Assembly: GCA_965213545.1 (NCBI GenBank)
Contig: CBDBZL010000002.1
Location: 1,302,001 to 1,366,000 of the forward strand
Reading direction: 5' to 3'
Length of the DNA stretch: 64,000 bases
DNA from: CBDBZL01 sp965213545
Lineage (GTDB): Bacteria; Pseudomonadota; Alphaproteobacteria; Sphingomonadales; Sphingomonadaceae
Below are positions 1-8,136 of the stretch, one piece after another (position 1 is the first letter of the stretch; the number at the start of each line of letters is the position of its first letter). Position numbers and translations under genes: made by a program. The notes beneath the pieces are model-generated. The model saw only the letters and a list, made by a program, of their open reading frames with translations. It did no database searches and was not told the origin of the DNA.

Positions 1-60
1 CCCCCGGTCAGATAAGCGGCTGGCTTGACTGCGTATTCATTTGGGTTAGATCCACTGGCA

Positions 61-1089
61 GTGAGCCGTGAAAGCGCCCTTATCCGGCCAGTCGGTACGG
101 CCGATCTCGAGGCGGTTCTTGATCTGACCCGCCGGGGTGGGTCCGGGCTCACCAACCTGCCGCCCGATCGCGAAACAATCCGTCGCCGGATCGATTCCGC
201 CGAACGCGCGATGGTAGCCGAGAGCGCCCGCGAGGAGGGCGCGCCGATCATTCTGGTGGCCGAACTTGGCGAGCGGATCGTCGCTACCGGCATGATCTTC
301 GCTCGGGTCGGCGCCGAGTGGCCGTTTTACAGCTACAGGATCACGCGGCAGGTGGCGGTTTCGCGGTCGCTGGCGCGCTCCAAGGCGCAAAGAATGCTGA
401 ACCTGGTCAATGATTTCGACGGCGAGACCGAGGTCGGGGGCCTGTTTGTCGACCCCTCGATGCGGGGCATGGCGCTTGGTCAGCTCATCGCCCGGGCTCG
501 CTACGTCTTCATCGCCGCGCATCGTTCGTGGTTTGGCCAGCGCGTCATCGCCGAGTTGCGCGGCTATCAGGATGCCGATGGCCGTTCGCCTGTGTGGGAC
601 GCTATCGGGCGTCATTTCTACGACCTGGAGTTCGATGAGGCGGATCGAACAGGCGCGATCGATGGCAACCAGTTCATCGCCGATCTTGGCCCGCGCTATC
701 CGATCTACATTTCGATGCTGCCGCAAGCTGCGCAGGATGCCATAGGCCGTCCGCATGACGACGGTCGGCCGGCACATGCCATGCTTCTTGCCGAAGGCTT
801 TCGCGATGAGGGGTATGTCGATATTTTCGATGGCGGACCGACCCTGGTGGCGCCGATCGATTCGGTACGCACGGTCGTCGAAGCGCGCGAGGCTGTGTTT
901 GCTGGACAGGCCGAGGATGGGTGCGCCGCGATAATCGCCACCGGACATGGTTCCGGTTTTCGCCTCGTTCGAGGGCTTGCAGCACGAAACGAGGGTAAGG
1001 TCCGGATCGACGCCATCTCCGCAAAGCTGCTGAACATAGCGGGCGGAGAGGCGGTCCGCATCGCTGAGCTGGAGACCACGGCACCATGA
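61..1089 (+). CDS. Arginine N-succinyltransferase (AstA) family acyltransferase, orphan
   Basis: The protein matches the AstA family along its length. It opens with an IRPV strand and a GGSGLTNLP segment, has a GNAT-like core with FVDPSMRG, and carries the AstA-typical ELRGYQD and PVWDAIGRHFYDLEF segments. AstA transfers succinyl from succinyl-CoA to the alpha-amino group of arginine or ornithine in the arginine succinyltransferase pathway. I chose the GTG at 61 because AstA proteins begin only a few residues before IRPV; an in-frame TTG at 25 would add 12 residues. The stop overlaps the next start (ATGA). No astB, astC, astD or astE is in the window, so the gene sits in an unrelated-looking catabolic operon and the true acceptor may not be arginine. 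A TTGACT at 25-30 could be a -35 element. Family is confident; substrate is not. Confidence 0.85.
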   Translation: MSRESALIRPVGTADLEAVLDLTRRGGSGLTNLPPDRETIRRRIDSAERAMVAESAREEGAPIILVAELGERIVATGMIFARVGAEWPFYSYRITRQVAVSRSLARSKAQRMLNLVNDFDGETEVGGLFVDPSMRGMALGQLIARARYVFIAAHRSWFGQRVIAELRGYQDADGRSPVWDAIGRHFYDLEFDEADRTGAIDGNQFIADLGPRYPIYISMLPQAAQDAIGRPHDDGRPAHAMLLAEGFRDEGYVDIFDGGPTLVAPIDSVRTVVEAREAVFAGQAEDGCAAIIATGHGSGFRLVRGLAARNEGKVRIDAISAKLLNIAGGEAVRIAELETTAP

Positions 1090-2159
1090 ACGACCCGCAC
1101 CCCTTCGAACTTCCAACCCGCCCCGCGGTCACGCTGCTGCGCCAACAGGATGCCCGGGCGATGCGCGCCCTGGCCGAAACCCAGCGAACCCAGCCGCTCG
1201 GCGGGTTCGAGGACCGCTTCGTCGATATCGTCGATTACATCGTGCGCATCACCGACGAGATCTGGATGGATCGTGCCGTCGGTTACATTTACGATACTTA
1301 CGATGCGAGCTGCACGATCTACTCGTCATACGGCATCGTGTGCTCGGTGGAGGAAGTGATCGCCTCGACCGTATCGACGCTCAACGCCTATCCGGACGGC
1401 GAAATCCATCATTTGGCAGTGGCGTGGAGCGGTGACGAGGAGCGCGGGTTCTATACCTCGCACCTCGGTCACAGCCGCTCGACCAATGTCGGCCGGACCG
1501 CCTGGGGACCCGGTACCGGGCGGCGCACCTCGATCCGCTTCGTTGCCGATTGCATCAGCCGCGACAATCGCATCCACACCGAATGGCTGGTGCGGGACAA
1601 CGGCGCCGCAGTGCGACAATTGGGGTACGATCCCCATGTTGTGGCCCGCGGCATCGCCAAGGCGGGCGCGGCCGAAAGTTTCGTGGTCGCTCCCCCCACC
1701 AGGCTGGATGGCCAGGCGCCGCGCGGCAGGCTCGAGATCGATGAGGGTAGTTTGGAGGGGTGGGCGCGCGCGCTGTTCCACGATGTATGGAACCTGCGCC
1801 GGCTCGACTGGCTGACGCGCGCCTATTGCGACGACGTGATTGCTCATGCCGGCGGCGGCCGCACGGCGCAGGGCTTGCGCAACTATCAGACGCTCGTACT
1901 CCATGTGCTTGCGGCGATCCCCGACGGGATGATGCGGGTCGAGCATGTCTGTTGGGCGGAGGAGGTCGATGGACTGATCATCGCGGTTCGCTGGGTACTC
2001 GAGGGGCGCAGTGCGCCCGGCGGCGTGCTCGGCGAATGTCCGGTCGGAAAACCCGTATTTATGATGGGCATGAGCCATTTGCGCATGACAGCGGGTAAGA
2101 TTGTCGAGGAATGGATGCTCTTCGACGAGATCGGCGTCCTGGCGCAGACCTACCTTTGA
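1086..2159 (+). CDS. Double SnoaL/NTF2-fold protein
   Basis: The 357-residue protein appears to contain two NTF2-like (SnoaL-type) domains, at about residues 25-185 and 210-350. Each holds the alternating aromatic and acidic residues typical of the cone-shaped fold (for example IWMDRAVGYIYDTYD in the first and GWARALFHDVWNLRRLDWL in the second). NTF2-fold proteins of catabolic operons act as isomerases, hydratases, cyclases or binding proteins, so the fold alone does not give a reaction. The ATG overlaps the astA-like stop by 4 nt, so the two are translationally coupled. I cannot assign a substrate. Confidence 0.7.
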   Translation: MNDPHPFELPTRPAVTLLRQQDARAMRALAETQRTQPLGGFEDRFVDIVDYIVRITDEIWMDRAVGYIYDTYDASCTIYSSYGIVCSVEEVIASTVSTLNAYPDGEIHHLAVAWSGDEERGFYTSHLGHSRSTNVGRTAWGPGTGRRTSIRFVADCISRDNRIHTEWLVRDNGAAVRQLGYDPHVVARGIAKAGAAESFVVAPPTRLDGQAPRGRLEIDEGSLEGWARALFHDVWNLRRLDWLTRAYCDDVIAHAGGGRTAQGLRNYQTLVLHVLAAIPDGMMRVEHVCWAEEVDGLIIAVRWVLEGRSAPGGVLGECPVGKPVFMMGMSHLRMTAGKIVEEWMLFDEIGVLAQTYL

Positions 2160-2226
2160 TAGATCGACGCCCATCGAAGTGTTCGCGCCGATCGGTCGAC
2201 CGTTCGCAGTGCTGGGCCCGACAATC

Positions 2227-2961
2227 ATGAGCGTGCCGCCGATAGTGCTGCTTCCGGGCAACATGTGCGACCAACGGCTTTGGGAGCCGGTCGCCGAGCG
2301 GCTGAAGGCGGCGGGCAATGATGCCACCCGTCATGCGCCGCCTCCCGATCAGGCTTCGATCGAAGAGATGGCTGAAGCGGTTCTGGCTGATCATAGCGGC
2401 CCGATCATCGCGATCGGCTTCTCGATGGGGGCGATCATTGCCGCTCAAATGGCGTCAACCGCCCCAGACAGGATAGCGGCGCTGGGCTTGGTTGCGTTCA
2501 ACGCGGCGGCGGATCTGCCCGAGCGCGCCGCTGTCCGGCCCCACCAGCAGGCCGAAGCGCGCGAAGGCAGGCTCGCCGACCTCGTCGCCCATGAATTGAA
2601 ACCCAATTACCTGGCGCAAGCGAACCGAAGCGACGGGGCGTTGCTGGACACGGTCATGGCCATGGCGCTGGCACTGGGACCAAACGTGTTCATCGCCCAA
2701 AGCGAAGCGCTTCGAGGCCGCCGCGATCTGCGAGCGGACCTGACCGGCCTTCAAATGCCGGTAATGCTGGCCGCTGGCAGCGAAGACCGTCTATGCCCAC
2801 CTGCATGGCATCGCGAATGGGCCCGCCTGGTCGGAACGAACGCCCGCTTCACCGAGATAAACGGGGCTGGACACATATTGCCGCTCGAACAACCCGAGGC
2901 CTTGGCTGACACGCTGATAGGCTGGCTCGACGAGGAACAACCATGCCGGATCGCATCCTAA
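2227..2961 (+). CDS. Alpha/beta hydrolase with canonical Ser nucleophile
   Basis: A typical small alpha/beta hydrolase of about 244 residues. It has the oxyanion strand LLPGNMCD near the N-terminus, the nucleophile elbow GFSMG (G-x-S-x-G), an acidic residue in GSEDRLCPP and a catalytic His in GAGHILPLE. Likely an esterase, thioesterase or C-C hydrolase acting in the cytoplasm. The frame is open from 2101, but the ATG at 2227 gives a normal N-terminus. It overlaps the downstream MetE-like gene by 19 nt. Unlike the four hydrolase-fold proteins of the 20-42 kb region, this one keeps the normal triad. Confidence 0.8.
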   Translation: MSVPPIVLLPGNMCDQRLWEPVAERLKAAGNDATRHAPPPDQASIEEMAEAVLADHSGPIIAIGFSMGAIIAAQMASTAPDRIAALGLVAFNAAADLPERAAVRPHQQAEAREGRLADLVAHELKPNYLAQANRSDGALLDTVMAMALALGPNVFIAQSEALRGRRDLRADLTGLQMPVMLAAGSEDRLCPPAWHREWARLVGTNARFTEINGAGHILPLEQPEALADTLIGWLDEEQPCRIAS

Positions 2962-4091
2962 CCACCCATGTCGGCTCATTGCCGCGCAGCGCCGAAATGG
3001 CCGAATTGCTATTCGCCGCCGAGCGGGAAGAGCGGGTCGATCCCGAGGAGTTCGATCGTGTAGCGGCCGCGGCGGTCGAGGAAACGGTGCGCCGCCAGGT
3101 GGCGGCGGGGATCGACATCATCTCCGATGGCGAGATGAGCAAGATCAGCTATGCCACCTACATAAAGGACCGGATCAGCGGATTTGCCGGGGACAGCCCA
3201 CGCCGCGCGCCGGCGGACCTGGAGCAGTTTCCGAGCTTTCTCGAACGCCAAGCCAAAGGCGGCGGAACACCGAGCTACCGCCGCCCGCGTTGCGTGGCCG
3301 AAGTCCACGCAGTCACGCTTGCTCCGCTCCACGACGACCTTCGCCGCTTCACCGCCGCGCGCCGTGCGCATGGTGATCCCGCAGGCTTCATGAACGCCGC
3401 CTCGCCCGGGGTCATCGCGCTGTTCCAGCCCAACGACTTTTACCCTGACGAGGATGCCTATCTCGAGGCTCTCGCCGAAGCGATGCGACCGGAATACGAG
3501 GCGATCGTCGGCGCAGGGCTCCTGCTCCAGCTCGACAGTCCGGATCTGGGGCTTGGTCGGCACATGATGTTCAAGGACCGCTCGGACGCAGAATATCTGA
3601 AGGCAATTGGCCGACATGTCCAAGTGCTCAACCATGCGCTGCGCAATGTGCCCGCGGACCGTTGCCGAATGCACGTGTGCTGGGGCAATTACGAAGGACC
3701 GCACCACTGCGATGTCGAGATGGCGGTGATCCTGCCGACGCTGATTGAGGCCAAGCCGGCGGGCCTGTTGTTCGAGACCGCCAATCCGCGCCACCAGGCC
3801 GACTGGGAGGCATTCGAGGCCCAACTCGCCACCTTGCCTGCGGACAAGGTGCTGATCCCCGGCGTCATTGATTCCACCACCAACTTCATCGAGCATCCGC
3901 GTGTCGTAGCGGAGCGGGTCGAGCGCTATGTTCGTATGGTCGGCGCTGAAAGGGTCATCGCCGGTACCGATTGCGGCTTTTCGACTTTCGCGGGTTTTGG
4001 TGCCGTAGACGAAGAGATCGTCTGGGCCAAACTCGGCGCATTGGCCGAAGGGGCGGCAATCGCCGGCGAGCGGGTATCAGCATGGGCCTGA
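2943..4091 (+). CDS. MetE C-terminal-domain-like zinc enzyme (methionine synthase II / epoxyalkane:CoM transferase superfamily)
   Basis: The 382-residue protein has the TTHVGSLPR start of the single-domain MetE-like (UROD/MetE barrel) family. It also has a zinc-type pattern H-x-C...C, seen here as His244, Cys246 (MHVCWGN) and Cys344 (TDCGF). Enzymes with this triad activate thiols: cobalamin-independent methionine synthase uses homocysteine and epoxyalkane:coenzyme M transferase uses CoM. The N-terminal MetE domain is absent, so ordinary methionine synthesis is unlikely. It overlaps both neighbours, which ties it to the catabolic operon. A thiol- or alkyl-transfer role is inferred; the real substrate is unknown. 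Confidence 0.75.
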   Translation: MPDRILTTHVGSLPRSAEMAELLFAAEREERVDPEEFDRVAAAAVEETVRRQVAAGIDIISDGEMSKISYATYIKDRISGFAGDSPRRAPADLEQFPSFLERQAKGGGTPSYRRPRCVAEVHAVTLAPLHDDLRRFTAARRAHGDPAGFMNAASPGVIALFQPNDFYPDEDAYLEALAEAMRPEYEAIVGAGLLLQLDSPDLGLGRHMMFKDRSDAEYLKAIGRHVQVLNHALRNVPADRCRMHVCWGNYEGPHHCDVEMAVILPTLIEAKPAGLLFETANPRHQADWEAFEAQLATLPADKVLIPGVIDSTTNFIEHPRVVAERVERYVRMVGAERVIAGTDCGFSTFAGFGAVDEEIVWAKLGALAEGAAIAGERVSAWA

Positions 4092-4831
4092 AGCAGCGGC
4101 TCGCGGCAGGCGATGCGTTGTGGGGAAGTTTCCTCAAGACGCCATCGCCGATCCTCGTCGAGGTTCTTGCCCATGCAGGCCTCGATCTGCTGTGCATCGA
4201 TGCCGAGCACGCACCCTTCGATCGCCTGGCGATAGACGCCTGCGCGATGGCGGCACGCGCCGGCGGCCTCCCGACCCTAGTTCGAACACCCACCGCCGCT
4301 GCCGAACATGTCCTCAACGCGCTCGATTGCGGGGCTGACGGCGTCATCCTGCCCCATGTCCGCTCGGCGGAAGAGGCGCAGGCCGGGGTCGCGGCGGCAC
4401 ATTTTGGGCGTGGCGGGCGTGGCTATGCCGGTTCGTCCCGTGCCGCCGGCTTCGGGCGGGTCCGGATCCCGCAGCACCTGGCATCCAGTCTGGAGAACAC
4501 CGTGCTCATCGCGCAGATCGAGGATGTCGAAGCAGTCGAAAGAGTGCGCGAGATTGCCGCCGTTCCCGGGCTCGACGCACTATTCGTTGGGCGGATTGAC
4601 CTGACGATCGCGCTGGGCGAAACTGATCCCGACGCGCCGGCTGTTCTTGCCGCGGTCGAACAAGTGCTCGCCGCGGGCTTTGCGGCGGATCTGCCGGTAG
4701 GGATGTTCGTGCCCCGTGATGCGGACGTGCCGGGCTGGGCAGCCAAAGGCGCCAGTCTGTTCATTCAGGGTTCGGACCACGCCTTCATGACCGCGGGCGC
4801 AAAGGCCTCACGCGCGACTGCAGGGCTCTAG
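4082..4831 (+). CDS. HpcH/HpaI family aldolase
   Basis: The 249-residue protein fits the class II, metal-dependent pyruvate aldolase family (HpaI, GarL, RhmA). It has the DAEHAPFD substrate and metal region, an internal RSAEEAQ segment, the glycine-rich VGRIDLTIALG strand, and GMFVPR near the end. These enzymes split 4-hydroxy-2-oxo acids into pyruvate and an aldehyde. The start at 4082 lies inside the end of the MetE-like gene (10-nt overlap), giving translational coupling. It is the last gene of the five-gene operon and converges on the bicupin gene 6 nt away. It would produce central metabolites at the end of the pathway; the substrate is not identifiable from sequence. Confidence 0.85.
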   Translation: MGLKQRLAAGDALWGSFLKTPSPILVEVLAHAGLDLLCIDAEHAPFDRLAIDACAMAARAGGLPTLVRTPTAAAEHVLNALDCGADGVILPHVRSAEEAQAGVAAAHFGRGGRGYAGSSRAAGFGRVRIPQHLASSLENTVLIAQIEDVEAVERVREIAAVPGLDALFVGRIDLTIALGETDPDAPAVLAAVEQVLAAGFAADLPVGMFVPRDADVPGWAAKGASLFIQGSDHAFMTAGAKASRATAGL

Positions 4832-4837
4832 CGCCGG

Positions 4838-5800
4838 TCAGTCGGTGCCGCGAACCACGATCAGTTCAGCCTTGCCATCGACCGCGCGATAGGACCTTGT
4901 GGTGCCGACCGGCACCGTCATCGTATCGCCGGTCTTCAACGCGATGCACTGGTCGTCCACATGGACTTTTACCTCACCGCTTTGCACGAAGACGACCTCT
5001 GGCCGTTCCCCCGAGGATGGGGGAGACGCCTCCTGCCCGGCAAGGCGCAACCGTGAAACCACGAAGCCCTCGGCTGGGGGGAGTGGACCGCTTCCGCCTA
5101 TCACCACGCTCTCGCCATCAGGGGCGTCGGCAGCCCGGGCTATGAGTTCGGGCTCGTCCTCGGGACGCATCCGCCGCAGGCTCTCGATCGCATCGCGGGT
5201 CGGCACCGGCATCGGCTTCACATCGGGGGGCGGCGATTGCCCCGCCGTCGTATCCACCAGTGCGCCGTTCTCGAGCAGGATCAGCCCGTATTCCTCTGCC
5301 AGCTCGAATACCTTGGGCGCCCAGTGCACCCGCCCGGGATCATCGCCTCCCAGCACCGACCAGAGGAACGCGTTATCATCCCCAACATTCTCGAAGCCGC
5401 GAAAGGTGCGGACGGGAAACGACACGATATCACCCGCATACCCATCCACCTGGGCATCTTCGCCGTGCTCGCCGAAGGTGAAGCGCCAATGCCCGGTGTG
5501 CACCACGAACACCTCGGCGGTATCGTGGCTATGCTGGGAATTGACGCAATGGGGCGGCTGCCGGGCGCCGCCTATGTTAAACCCATGCGGTTCGGCAATG
5601 TGGACATGCTGATCGGGGTTCTCCGAAACGCCCGGGCCGATAATGGTGAAGTTCTCCTTCGCATCCGAACCCGGCGTACGAGTGTCGATGAACGCATTGC
5701 GGCAGGGAACCAGATCACGGTAGCGGACCACGCGCTCCTCGAGCTGCGCAGCGCTCCAATGTTGCGCGGTACTGCGTCCATACAACATCCCAGCCATCAT
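4838..5800 (-). CDS. Bicupin protein
   Basis: A 320-residue protein with two cupin barrels. The N-terminal one has HCVNSQHSHDTAEVFVVHTG, giving several His and a Glu suited to metal binding, followed by GDIVSFPVRTFRGFEN. The C-terminal one has VVFVQSGEVKVHVDD and LKTGDTMTVPVGTTRSYRA with fewer metal ligands. It resembles the gentisate-dioxygenase/bicupin superfamily in layout but not clearly in sequence, so it could be a dioxygenase, an isomerase or a binding protein. Two ATGs lie side by side (5800 and 5797); a GGAGG just upstream favours the second. It is divergent from the HisD-like gene across 82 bp. Confidence 0.7.
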   Translation of the reverse strand: MMAGMLYGRSTAQHWSAAQLEERVVRYRDLVPCRNAFIDTRTPGSDAKENFTIIGPGVSENPDQHVHIAEPHGFNIGGARQPPHCVNSQHSHDTAEVFVVHTGHWRFTFGEHGEDAQVDGYAGDIVSFPVRTFRGFENVGDDNAFLWSVLGGDDPGRVHWAPKVFELAEEYGLILLENGALVDTTAGQSPPPDVKPMPVPTRDAIESLRRMRPEDEPELIARAADAPDGESVVIGGSGPLPPAEGFVVSRLRLAGQEASPPSSGERPEVVFVQSGEVKVHVDDQCIALKTGDTMTVPVGTTRSYRAVDGKAELIVVRGTD

Positions 5801-5882
5801 CCGCCTCCGTCACCGGAAACAGGCGTTGCAATCTTATGCATACGCAGTCAATAACAATCGCGACTCTTCGAAAGGATTTGGC
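5801..5882. promoter_or_regulatory. Divergent promoter region, bicupin / HisD-like gene
   Basis: This 82-bp gap must hold both promoters. An AAAGGA ribosome-binding site lies at 5871-5876, 6 nt before the HisD-like ATG at 5883. An 8-bp palindrome TATGCATA is at 5835-5842. The palindrome is a candidate operator for the LacI-type regulator encoded 2.3 kb downstream, but this rests on position only. Confidence 0.35.
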
Positions 5883-7205
5883 ATGGCAACCTGGCTTAAG
5901 CGCGGAGTGACCACCCAGGCGCGTGCGGACCTGGACCGCCGGGTGCGCGAAACGGTGGAGAGGACGCTGTCCGACATCGAGGCCCGCGGCGATGCGGCCG
6001 TACGCGAACTCTCCGTGAATTACGATCGGTGGGATCGCGACGACTACCGGCTGTCGGCACAGGAAATTCAGGATTGCCTGGATCAGCTCACCAAGCAGGA
6101 CCTGAAGGATATCGAGTTCGCGCAAACGCAAGTCAGGAACTTTGCCCAGATCCAGAAGGACAGTATGAAGGAGGTCGAGGTTGAGACGCTCCCCGGCGTC
6201 GTCCTTGGCCACAAGCACGTTCCGGTCAACGGCGCGGGCTGCTATGTTCCTGGCGGGAAATACCCGCTTCTTGCCTCGGCGCACATGAGCGTCATCACCG
6301 CCAAGGTCGCCGGCGTTCCCCGGGTGATCACCTGTGCGCCGCCCTTCGAAGGCAAGGCCGCGGCGGCGATCGTTGCCGCGCAGGCGATGGCCGGGGCGGA
6401 CGAGATATACGCGCTTGGCGGCATCCAGGCGATCGGCGCGATGGCGCTGGGAACCGAGACGATCGATCCGGTCGACATCCTCGTCGGTCCGGGCAACGCT
6501 TTCGTCGCCGAGGCCAAGCGCCAGTTATACGGGCGGGTCGGGATCGATCTGTTCGCCGGTCCCACCGAGACCATGGTCATTGCCGATGAGACGGTCGATG
6601 CAGAATTGTGCGCCACCGACCTTTTGGGCCAGGCGGAGCACGGTCCGGAAAGCCCTGCCATCCTCATCACGACGTCCGAGAAGCTTGCGCGCGAGACCAT
6701 GACCGAGGTCGGCCGCCTGCTCGAGATTCTGCCGACCGCCCCGATCGCACGTCAGGCCTGGGAAAATTACGGCGAGGTGGTGGTCTGCGAAGACGAAGAA
6801 GAGATGGTCCGCGTCGCCGACGACTATGCGAACGAGCATGTCCAGGTGATGACCAGGAACCCCGACTATTTCTTGGAGAACCTCACCAATTATGGCGCGC
6901 TCTTCCTGGGCCCGCGCACCAACGTCGCCTATGGTGACAAGGTCATCGGCACGAACCATACCCTGCCGACGAAGAAAGCGGCCCGGTACACCGGTGGTCT
7001 GTGGGTCGGCAAATTCCTGAAGACCTGCACCTTCCAACGGGTCACCAGCGACGCGGCTTCGGCAATGATCGGCGAATATTGCTCGCGTCTATGCGCGCTC
7101 GAAGGTTTCGCCGGGCATGGTGAGCAGGCCAACGTGCGCGTGCGCCGCTATGGCGGTCGGAACGTGCCCTATGCCGGAAAGGCCGAGGCGCTGGAGCAGG
7201 TGTGA
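5883..7205 (+). CDS. HisD-like dehydrogenase, probably HpsN-type (sulfopropanediol 3-dehydrogenase-like)
   Basis: A 440-residue histidinol-dehydrogenase fold enzyme. The zinc and catalytic residues known for HisD are all present: Gln250 and His253 (GQAEHGPES), Glu318-His319 (ANEHVQV), Asp352 (YGDKVIG) and His412 (GHGEQ). The family performs NAD-dependent four-electron oxidation of an alcohol to a carboxylate. The YGDKVIGTNHTLPTKKAARY block and the ANEHVQV motif, in place of the usual PEHLE, point to the HpsN/catabolic branch rather than biosynthetic HisD, and no his gene is nearby. Start at the ATG 5883 with RBS; the frame opens earlier at a TTG. It overlaps the SDR gene by 4 nt (GTGA). The substrate may be a diol, sulfonate or amino alcohol. 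Confidence 0.8.
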   Translation: MATWLKRGVTTQARADLDRRVRETVERTLSDIEARGDAAVRELSVNYDRWDRDDYRLSAQEIQDCLDQLTKQDLKDIEFAQTQVRNFAQIQKDSMKEVEVETLPGVVLGHKHVPVNGAGCYVPGGKYPLLASAHMSVITAKVAGVPRVITCAPPFEGKAAAAIVAAQAMAGADEIYALGGIQAIGAMALGTETIDPVDILVGPGNAFVAEAKRQLYGRVGIDLFAGPTETMVIADETVDAELCATDLLGQAEHGPESPAILITTSEKLARETMTEVGRLLEILPTAPIARQAWENYGEVVVCEDEEEMVRVADDYANEHVQVMTRNPDYFLENLTNYGALFLGPRTNVAYGDKVIGTNHTLPTKKAARYTGGLWVGKFLKTCTFQRVTSDAASAMIGEYCSRLCALEGFAGHGEQANVRVRRYGGRNVPYAGKAEALEQV

Positions 7206-7981
7206 ACGACGACAAGCCAGCGCTGCCCCACACGCCTTCGTTCCGGCTCGACGGGAGGCGCGCACTGGTAACGGGAGCGGGCAGCGGCATCGGTCTGGCT
7301 GCAGCCGCTGCGCTGGCCGACGCGGGTGCCTCGGTAACGCTTGTCGCTCGAGGCCGCGATGCGATCGAAGCTGCTGCGGCGGCCATTCGCGACAATGGTG
7401 GTCAGGCAGATGCGGCGGTGCTCGACGTCACCGACCTTACCGCCATCAAGGATTTCACGGCCGCGCAGTCGCCGTTCCATATCTTGGTCAACAACGCCGG
7501 AACCAACCGTCCGATGCCGATGACCCAGGTTCGCCCGGATGATTATGATGCGGTGCTGGGATTGAACGTCAGGGCGGCCTTTTTCATGGCCCAGGCCTGT
7601 GCCAAAATGTTGATCGAGGCGGGTGAGCCCGGCAGCCTGATCCACATCGGGAGTCAAATGGGCCATGTCGGCGGAGCCAACCGCAGCCTCTATTGCGCTT
7701 CGAAATGGGCGATCGAGGGGATGAGCAAGGCCTTCGCTCTCGACCTTGCAGGCCATTCGATACGCTCGAACACCATTGCCCCGACCTTCATCGAAACCCC
7801 CATGACCAAGCCGTTTTTCCAGGATGAAGCATTCCGGGCAGGGGTGCTGGAAAAGATCAAGCTCGGGCGTATCGGCTGTGTCGAAGACATCATGGGAGCG
7901 GTGCTTTACCTCGCTTCGGACGCCTCGGCGCTCGTCACCGGGACAAGCCTGATCGTCGATGGCGGGTGGACCGCGGAATAG
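7202..7981 (+). CDS. Short-chain dehydrogenase/reductase (SDR)
   Basis: A 259-residue classical SDR with the cofactor motif TGAGSGIG near residue 20, NNAG at about 98, a Ser in the GSQMG strand, and the catalytic YCASK (YxxxK). The C-terminal segment LVTGTSLIVDGGWTAE is typical. It would oxidise or reduce a secondary alcohol with NAD(P). The GTG start overlaps the HisD-like stop, so the two are made together and probably act on consecutive intermediates. Confidence 0.9.
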   Translation: MNDDKPALPHTPSFRLDGRRALVTGAGSGIGLAAAAALADAGASVTLVARGRDAIEAAAAAIRDNGGQADAAVLDVTDLTAIKDFTAAQSPFHILVNNAGTNRPMPMTQVRPDDYDAVLGLNVRAAFFMAQACAKMLIEAGEPGSLIHIGSQMGHVGGANRSLYCASKWAIEGMSKAFALDLAGHSIRSNTIAPTFIETPMTKPFFQDEAFRAGVLEKIKLGRIGCVEDIMGAVLYLASDASALVTGTSLIVDGGWTAE

Positions 7982-8028
7982 TCCGGCAAGGCAACGTCGT
8001 TCGATCTCGCAATGGTTCGATGGGGTTC

Positions 8029-8036
8029 AACCGGTT
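8029..8036. promoter_or_regulatory. Candidate LacI-type operator (AACCGGTT)
   Basis: An 8-bp perfect palindrome with a central CG, the usual symmetry of LacI-family operators, lies in the 155-bp gap before the LacI-type regulator gene. It could mediate autoregulation. A palindrome this short can occur by chance. Confidence 0.25.
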
Positions 8037-8136
8037 TCCTCTCCCGACCTTCTGACTAACGCTCCAGGACGCCTCGCCTGAACGCAGCTCAGCGGAGCCC
8101 CTTGTCCAGAACTCTCACGCAGCTAATGCCGATCGG

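Noticed and set aside
2943..4091. Assignment as methionine synthase metE
   Set aside because: Only the C-terminal barrel is present (382 residues) and the gene is embedded in a catabolic operon.
5883..7205. Assignment as biosynthetic histidinol dehydrogenase (hisD)
   Set aside because: No his genes nearby, catabolic neighbours, and ANEHVQV / YGDKVIGTNHTLP features fit the HpsN-type branch better.
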